The notes below the pieces were generated by a model. The model did not search any database. It saw only the letters and a list, made by a program, of their open reading frames with translations, and was not told where the DNA came from. A DNA stretch of 64,000 bases from Bettongia penicillata ogilbyi (lineage: Eukaryota > Chordata > Mammalia > Diprotodontia > Potoroidae): contig JAJHZJ010000808.1 in assembly GCA_023548195.1 (NCBI GenBank), positions 646,182 to 710,181 on the forward strand. Reading direction: 5' to 3'. The translations under genes were made by a program, and so were the position numbers. Shown here one piece after another: positions 57,325-64,000 of the stretch; position 1 is the stretch's first letter; every line of letters starts with the position of its first letter.

Positions 57325-58002
57325 TTTCCCAGCCAGTTACTTGACTTCTGAGATTCCTCTCCACCCCTGCCTAGATCTGTCCAGCTAGTGCTTGGGGTCT
57401 GAGATTTAAATGCTGCTTCCCAGCCTCAGGGCTTTCCACGGTTGGCGCGACTGCTATTCAATGTGAGCTTAAGTTCTGGTGCTGGTGTGGGGGCAGGGCC
57501 ACCTCCCAGGCTCAGTTCCCTCAGGGGGTTTATGCAGAGACCTTGGGTAATGGAGCTCCTGCCTGCTCGGGGAGTCCTGGGCTGCCGCTGCTGCCTTTGC
57601 CACTCCCTCAGCTGCTGCCTCCCGAGGGGGCCCGAGTCACGGAGACACCCCGCTCCCCTCTCGGCCAGCCCAGAAGTCTCTCTCACTGACCTGTAGTGCC
57701 TGTGGGTGGAGGACCTTTTCGGCAGCTGGCGGTTCTATCCCTGAAGCCTGCTCGGATCTGCTCCTCTGGGGCCACGTGGCCAGGGCAGCGCAGGGATGGG
57801 CTCCACTCTCCGCAGTGCAACAGACCCCTGGGGATGGCTTTCCAGGTCTCTCTGGAATGGAAATCTCCTCCACTGTGTTGGTGCACGCTTGCAGTGCTCC
57901 GGAATTTGTGGAGAGTTCTTTTTACAGGAAATTTATGGGCTGTGGATTCGGAGCTAGCATATGTGAGTCTTTCTACCCCGCCATCTTGGCTCCTCCCCCC
58001 CA
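57325..58002 (-). promoter_or_regulatory. HAL1 5'UTR / internal promoter region
   Basis: About 680 bases, GC- and CpG-rich against the AT-rich surroundings. On the minus strand its first bases read ggggggaggagccaagatgg, very close to the start of human L1. aagatggcg (57987-57979), about 15 bases from the 5' end, matches the YY1-type motif that lies at this place in L1 and sets accurate initiation there. Promoter function is inferred from that position and composition. ORFs on both strands here are composition effects. Confidence 0.65.
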
Positions 58003-58018
58003 GAAATTCATGTTTTTA

Positions 58019-58659
58019 GGACACATTATATGTTCTATAATGTGGCACAGTGTGTGACCTAGTATTTAAAGAAAAAGAAACAAGAAAAAGACTAGTTGGA
58101 GATCATTATTATATGTGATGATAGAAGAAAACCAAAAGCTCTCTGTGAGTTAATCCCAGTGTGGAAGACATCAACAATGACATAAGTGATATGACTTCTT
58201 TTTCCCAGGACACCTAGAAATTTTTCCGTGATTCCAACATTTTCATATACTTCTGTAGGAAGTGACATGAAGATGTATTTCATTTACTACAACAACAAAG
58301 ACTGGATTTCTTCCTTGTGCTTAAAAGAAAACATTCTCAATAAGAATGAGGCACTGTTTAACCTGTGACCAAAGGAAAATACTGGAGAAATAGAAAAGGG
58401 CCTTGTGTAGAAGGTAGAATTTTGGCCATTCCTTAGAGTGAATACTTAGAGTGTTTAAATTTCCAAATGACTACAGACTTATCCAAAAGACTCTCAAGCA
58501 ACTGAAATATTCAAGAGAGTTTCTCATCTTTCTGAAGAGCCAAGACGATAATACAACTAAAGTATATACAGAAAGAAGCAAATGAATTAAGAGTCTAAGG
58601 CAACATATTTTAAGTGATTTGAAATATCAGTTCACACAAGATATACTATGAATAATAGC
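58019..58659. other. no recognisable feature
   Basis: Unassigned sequence. Confidence 0.45.
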
Positions 58660-58900
58660 TGACATTTGCCCATAAATCTCATCTGACCCTTTCCCTGTGA
58701 AATAGATACAAGTATTGTCATCTCCATTTTATAGATAAGAAAACTGTGACTCAGAGTGTTGAAGTGACATTCTGGTATCTGAGGGAGAATTTGGATTCAG
58801 ATATTCCTGACTTTAAACATACAATATCACATAGTACTTAGCAACGTCTAGAACAATGCAAGTACTTACTAAATGTTTATTGATTCGTTTATCCACTGAT
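58660..58900 (-). mobile_element. MIR SINE fragment with tail
   Basis: ccattttatagataagaaaa, ctgtgactcagagtgttg and a taaatgtttattgattcg end. Confidence 0.65.
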
Positions 58901-59867
58901 CTAAGATCCCAACATAATGGATTTTGATATCTATAATTGTGATTTTCCTTCATTGTGAGTAATTTTTGTATTTGTTGCTGCTGCTAATGTTGTTTTATAT
59001 ATTTTTGCTTTTAGATAAGGCTACAGAACATTTCCAAAAGGTGTATCAATTGTCATGGAAACTGGTTGGGACCAGAACCAATACAATATGGAAGTCATAA
59101 ACCAGTAGCATTAAAACCAAATTCACTAGCAGTAATAAAGAAAAGAATAAAAGAAAGGGATTCCATTTATTCTTGCTATCCGTGGCCTATCTCAAAACTC
59201 AAAGACTGAGTCTTAAAATGTCATGATGCAACTGCAAAAGAGAAGCAACCCCTGGAAGTCATTAGAGAACTCAGTGATATTCAACTGTGCTTTCTTTAAC
59301 AGCCAAGTCCCATGCATCGCACCATGAATGCCTCTTAAAGGTTAATTAAAAACAGCAAATGATAAAAATTTATAAGTTCCTGTTTATAATTTTTTAATGA
59401 TATGATTTCAGATCTTTTATCATGACCCTGTTGTGTTCCATCCAGACCCCAGCTGTTCATTACTTCAGAAAACCTTAGAAAGAAATATATATTTAATACT
59501 CCAAAGATTTTATGCTAGTGAGAAGAATCTTACTATCTATGCCTTTACTAAGTCACAGCTTCCAGTTAGTTCAAAAACTAGTCATTTTGAAGTATTTATT
59601 GATAGCTTTCCATAATAAAACAATGGAATCGAAACAAAAGCAACTGTTTATATACATATATACATGTGTGTATATATACAAAAGTAAGTATGGATGTGTG
59701 TACATATATACATACACATAGCTTTTTAAAATAAATGATGTATATAATAAAGGAAGGTATCAGCAGAACTAGTACATATGGATAAAAGTTTCAGAGAGGC
59801 AGATCTAAACTTGATGGAAAGAAAAACGTTTAAGACTCAGGGCTGTCTACAAATGGAATAGAAAGTT
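58901..59867. other. unassigned; AT/GT low-complexity patch at 59649-59722
   Basis: No recognised element apart from the tatatacatgtgtgtatata-like patch. Confidence 0.45.
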
Positions 59868-60115
59868 GGTTGTTCAAATTTTTCAGTCTTGTCCTACTCT
59901 TTGTGACCCTGTTTGTGGTTCTCTTGGCAAAAATACTTAAGGGATTTGCCATTTCCTTCTCCAACTCATTTTACAGATGAGGAAACTGAAGCAAATAGGG
60001 TTAAGTGACTTTACCAGAGTAACATAGCTAGTAATTATCTAAGGGCAGATTTGAATTCATGGAAATGAGTCTTTCTGACTCTAGGTCTAGCACTTTATCC
60101 ATTGTCCTAGAAAGT
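59868..60115 (-). mobile_element. marsupial tRNA-derived SINE (MAR1/WSINE-like)
   Basis: Inverse order: cctactctttgtgaccctgt, ggttctcttggcaaaaatac, ttgccatttccttctccaac, gaggaaactgaagcaaatag, gatttgaattcatgg, then a head remnant ctttatccattgtcctag. Confidence 0.85.
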
Positions 60116-60260
60116 AGTGGGTTCCTAACCACAGAAGGATTCCATGTGAAGGTGACATTACTTGGAAGTGCTACATAAGGAAATTCTACTCAGGTTTGGG
60201 TTGGACAAGATCTCTGATGACTTTCTAACCCCGAGATTCTTTGAAATCTCAGTGCTCAAC
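60116..60260 (+). mobile_element. L3/CR1-type 3' tail
   Basis: ggtttgggttggacaagatc and accccgagattctttgaaat follow the CR1/L3 3' end order. Confidence 0.55.
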
Positions 60261-61149
60261 CTTATTTCAAAACATAACCAGAGGGGTGAAATTTCTATTC
60301 TCTGTCAGATTGAATTTATACATATAGAATAAATTTGAGAAGGAGATACCCCCAAGAAATGGCCACCTGTCTCCAGTTCTAGTGCTTTTCCACTGTAATT
60401 CATTGCTTCCCATACTGGGTCCAGGCTTTCTGACAAAACACTGTGTGTTTTGCCCCATACCATACTAGCAGACAATATGCCCTGTCTCTAATGACAATCC
60501 TTCACAGAAGTACTACAAATAGGATCCTATTTAAATAATGTATTAATAATTACATTCAACACATGTTAATTGTGTACCATAGACATCATGATAGGTCCTG
60601 GAGATACAAAGAAAAAATTGAAATGGAGCTTAAGTTCAACTGACTAATCTTCCTTGAATTTACCTCTTTGCTTTCTTATTATTACATAGCTTAAAAAGGT
60701 GTCCATAAAGGTATCTATTATTTCTACATCCCTATTTGACCATATACTTTCCACCAAAGCATCTAAGAAATAAAAGCCTACCTAACCTATTTCATAAAAG
60801 GGGGGCCTTTGTTTAAAAAAAAACCAAATATGGAAACTCAATTGCTATGAAACGTATCCTTGAAATTGGGTTGCTTAGCCAAACCAAACTGGGTTACAGT
60901 TGCTAGGTGGCAAAACACCAGAAGAGACTTAGGAGTTTCAGACTTGTTTCAGCGTATTAGCTCTTGGTCATTTAGTCAATCAGCTTCTATAAGTAGTGCC
61001 ATTGCCTCCAATATGTAGGGCATAATTGATTATATTCCAATTATGCTCCCTCTAATGATCTTTAACCACTAATGAATAAATTATCCTGTCTTATTCTTCT
61101 GTTAATTAATTTTCCTAAATATAGTCCTTAATATATTTTTATCTTTCCA
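60261..61149. other. mostly unassigned; CORE-SINE piece at 60535-60620
   Basis: ttaattgtgtaccatagaca and taggtcctggagatacaaag near 60570-60612 look like an inverse CORE-SINE end; the rest is not recognised. Confidence 0.4.
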
Positions 61150-62239
61150 CTGACTCCTTTATTTCTGCTACAAACATGCTGAGATTTTGCTGTAGTTAAA
61201 AAATATCTGTTAACTCTGTTATCCCTTTAGCTACTATCCTATCACTCTCATCATTTTTCATCAGTATGGTTATAAAAAAATGCAATTCACCTGCCTTACT
61301 TTGATTCATTCACTTGTATCTTTAGTGGAATGAAAAGAAGCAATGAAATTCAACTTACGCTTGCTCTGTCAATTGCTCCAAAGGATGTTTCAAAAATCAG
61401 ATGAGAGAATTTATGGAATGTGCTATGTAAATCTCATCTATTAATTATTAAATGTTTGCAATGTGGCTGTCATGTCCATCACATGATAGACTTTAATATA
61501 GCCAGGATCATTGATGATCTTATCTCCAAATTCAGGGTCATCTCTCCATCCTCATTTTCATTGATAATGTCTTCAGTATTTAACATTGTTGACCACCTAT
61601 TCTTAGTCTCTCCTTCCCTTCATTAGTAATGTTTCATAATACCAATTCTCATTTTAACTTTCAGACTTTTATAGTCTTATTTCTGTGACCCCCTAAAAGT
61701 GAAGTTTTGTCCTTCACCTCTTTTTATCCTTTCTCTTGGATTTCTCATCACCTCTCATGAATTCAGTGCTGATTTCATAGTTATTTCTATCAAATGATTT
61801 GAAATCTGCAGTTCTAAGACTGCCCTTTTCTCAAGCTTCAGTCTCATGCTTCCAACTGTTGACTGGTCTAGAACTAAGTCCCACACTAGCATCCTCAAAT
61901 CTAAAGCTTAATTTATACAAACCATCAATTACTTTTATTTGCCAAGGCTCTCAATTTTGGCACCATCTTGAATATCTCTCCACCTCCTGTCAATAAACAA
62001 TCAGTAGCAATCTCATTGGTTCCTTCTTCACTATATTTTTTTTCCATTTACCTCTTCCTTTCCGTTGCCACTGCCATCATTCTAGTGCAATATTAGCTAA
62101 TGGCAGTATTAATTAATCACAAAACTAATGTGAATGCCTTCTAATTAGTCTGTCTAACTCAGATCTCTTCCCTCTCCATCATGTCTAGTACACTATCATC
62201 AGACATCTTACTACTATCTAGCTTGTCTTACTTTAATAC
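61150..62239 (+). mobile_element. L2/L3-type LINE, decayed
   Basis: DFNIARIIDDLISKF and FNIVDHLFLV-type text (61490-61620) corresponds to the FDTVDH region of L2/CR1 RT. Later pieces (tttctcttggatttctcatc, attagtctgtctaactcaga) fit the downstream order. No ORF survives. Confidence 0.5.
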
Positions 62240-64000
62240 TTGAAGATATTCTGTCATCAGTGTAGTGTTTCCTTTAACTGTGAAGATCACTGCCTATCTG
62301 TGTCTTCTTATCATAAACAATTTTTGTCCTTGCCTTTCAGTAAATCTACCAGAAGAGGACTACCCAATGTTGGGGATTTAGTCTTGGTCTATAGCCTTTT
62401 CAGGTTAAATAATTTACTGTCAGTGTGGTAGCTGACCTTGATGTCTTTTTTGTCTTTGTTGAAAGTGTCAGACAACATCATTGTAAACATCATATTAAAA
62501 AGCATGGGAGAAAGCATACAACCCTGTTTCACTCCATTTGTGACTGGGAAATGGCAAAAGCACTATCCATTATCTAAAACCCATACAAACATGCCATCAT
62601 GAAACCAACATATAATACTGATGAACTTCCCAAGATAACCAAATCTTGACGTGATTTTCCACAAACCCTCATAAGTGACCATATGAAAGGCCTTGATCGA
62701 ATTGACAAATATTGCATACAGACCTATGTTCTACTGGCATTTTTCTTGGAGTTTTCAGGCAACAAATTCCATAACAGCCATTCCATGGCCTTTTCTGAAG
62801 CCACACTGGCTGTCAGGTAGATGACTATCTTCCAGGTGAAGGATGAGTCTACTAAGGACTTTAACAAGAATCTTGCCCGCAGTAACTAAGAGAGCCCCTG
62901 CAAGTGTCACAGGACAACCTATTTCCTTTTCCTTATGGAGATGACCAATGGAGGCATCCTTGAACTCCTGGAGGAATAACCTCTTGCCATATAACCCAGA
63001 AAATTTCAGTCAGATTCTGTATGAGCAGTGGAACTCCTGTCTTGTAAATCTCAGCCAGAATAGAATCAACTCCTGACCTTTTATCACATGACAGGAGCCT
63101 AAAGGGATTCAAAACCTCTTCTGCAGCTGGAAATTTGGCTAGTGAGGGATTAACTTCAGCATGAGGTATGCAGCCAATGACTTCAGCATGAATCAGTGAT
63201 AGTCTGTTGAAAACACTAAAGAAGTGCTTGTACTATCTCTCCAGGATCATGTCCTTATCAGTAATAAATGTGGCTCCATCAACACTGAGTAGTTGAGATG
63301 TACCATAAATAAAGGTCTTTGGCCCATAAACAGTCTTGAGGACATCATAAAAAGCTCTTTGGATTATTACTATTAGTAATAACTGAATGTTGATTGTTAG
63401 GCCAGTTAACAGTAAACTGAATTTCATATTCCTTCTTACTAAGCCAAGAATCCTACATCTCTAAGATTCATTTGCACTTTGCTTTTGATGGAATTAAATG
63501 CTACTTTCTTAGAGAAAGATGAACTATCCTGCTGGCAAACCCTTGGAGTTCTTATTTTTTAGTTTAGCAGCTTCTGAATTTCCCCATCCTTTTCCTCAAA
63601 CCAATCTTGATGTTTGAGAGTGTTCTGGTACAGATGAGTAAATGTAGTGCTGTACATCAAATCTCTGAAAACTGCCTACTCCTTTTCTGCTCCACTACTG
63701 CCAATGTGGGCTAGCTCAACTTTCCCTCCAATTTAGCAGCAAATTGTTCATGCTGCTTCTGGAAGAAGCACTCTAATCTGTTGACATTAAGTCTTCTGGT
63801 AGTCATCATGCCTTGGAACTACTACTCTTGTTGAATTCAAATGTTTAGTGTGGAGAGGATAAGTCCATGATTGGTCCAACACTCTATGCCACACATTGCC
63901 ATTGTCATTCTCACATTCTATCTGTCTCTTCTCCTTATAATGACATAGTCTATTAGATGTCAATGTTTTCTGTGAGGGTGCATCCATGAAGTTTTATTGT
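62240..64000 (-). mobile_element. RTE-like non-LTR retrotransposon, decayed RT ORF, cut by window end
   Basis: Minus-strand broken frames encode, in order from 64000 downward: VNRLECFFQKQHEQFAAKLE-like (63780-63720), DGEIQKLLN (about 63570), VYGPKTFIYGTSQLLSVDGATF (63340-63270), FKDASIGHL-like (about 62950), ILVKVLSRLI (about 62860), FVNSIKAFHMV (62712-62680, RT motif A with Asp lost), VTNGVKQGCMLSPMLFNMMF (62550-62490, RT motif B) and VSYHTD (about 62440). Order and motifs are those of an APE-type LINE; I think RTE-related, but the clade is not certain. The upstream endonuclease part would lie beyond 64000. Confidence 0.7.

Larger units (their letters stand above)
55150..58002 (-). mobile_element. 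HAL1 (half-L1) element, copy 2, full length
   Basis: Minus strand, 5' to 3': GC-rich 5'UTR (58002-57325), ORF1 region (57324-56226), 3'UTR with G/A-rich tract and (TG)-rich patch (56225-55205), A-rich tail (55204-55150). Flanked by gaaattcatgttttta at 55134-55149 and 58003-58018, a perfect 16-base target-site duplication, so both ends are exact and insertion was fairly recent. It lacks ORF2; after the ORF1 stop it goes directly into the same 3'UTR as copy 1. Sequence is collinear with copy 1 over the whole shared length. Confidence 0.92.

Noticed and set aside
57426..58057. Overlapping ORFs on both strands in GC-rich DNA, resembling a CpG-island first exon
   Set aside because: The stretch is the HAL1 5'UTR, bounded by the target-site duplication; ORFs follow from composition. 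It is not a host gene promoter.

Overview
The window reads as vertebrate nuclear DNA from a marsupial. It is AT-rich and gene-poor, and it is filled with interspersed repeats of marsupial type: tRNA-derived SINEs with the typical marsupial body (for example 27230-27448 and 59868-60115), marsupial-type L1, and HAL1 (half-L1) elements. A background of old therian MIR/CORE-SINE, L2 and L3/CR1 copies lies underneath. I cannot name the species. I found no intact host protein-coding gene, no exon of one, and no tRNA, rRNA or snRNA gene. All family and gene names come from recognising the sequence by eye and memory; no database search was run.

Layout. 1-6480: a 3' end of L1, then L2, a palindromic DNA-transposon-like repeat and MIR copies. 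6485-14834: a nest of insertions. An old plus-strand L1 (5'UTR, ORF1, start of ORF2) is cut inside ORF1 by a minus-strand HAL1 whose 366-codon ORF1 is still open. It is cut inside ORF2 by an HSPA8 processed pseudogene, which is itself split by a solo LTR. 15-46 kb: old L2/L3/MIR/SINE copies, simple repeats and long unassigned stretches. 46.5-48.8 kb: a PKP4 (plakophilin-4) processed pseudogene with two internal deletions, carrying a 213-bp retroposed insert with its own target-site duplication. 54.5-58.0 kb: an LTR-like element, then a full-length 2.85-kb HAL1 with a perfect 16-bp target-site duplication and a GC-rich 5'UTR. 60-64 kb: L3/CR1 pieces, then a decayed RTE-like LINE on the minus strand running off the window end.

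How the parts relate. L1-type machinery is the common thread: HAL1, both processed pseudogenes and the small 213-bp retrocopy have the A-rich tails and target-site duplications expected of L1-mediated insertion in trans. Nesting gives relative ages: L1 is older than HAL1 copy 1 and the HSPA8 pseudogene, HSPA8 is older than its LTR, and PKP4 is older than the 213-bp insert. The most informative objects are the two HAL1 copies. One keeps ORF1 but lost its 5' end, and it carries about 122 extra bases after its poly(A) that look like a 3' transduction. The other keeps the promoter end but has a frameshifted ORF1.
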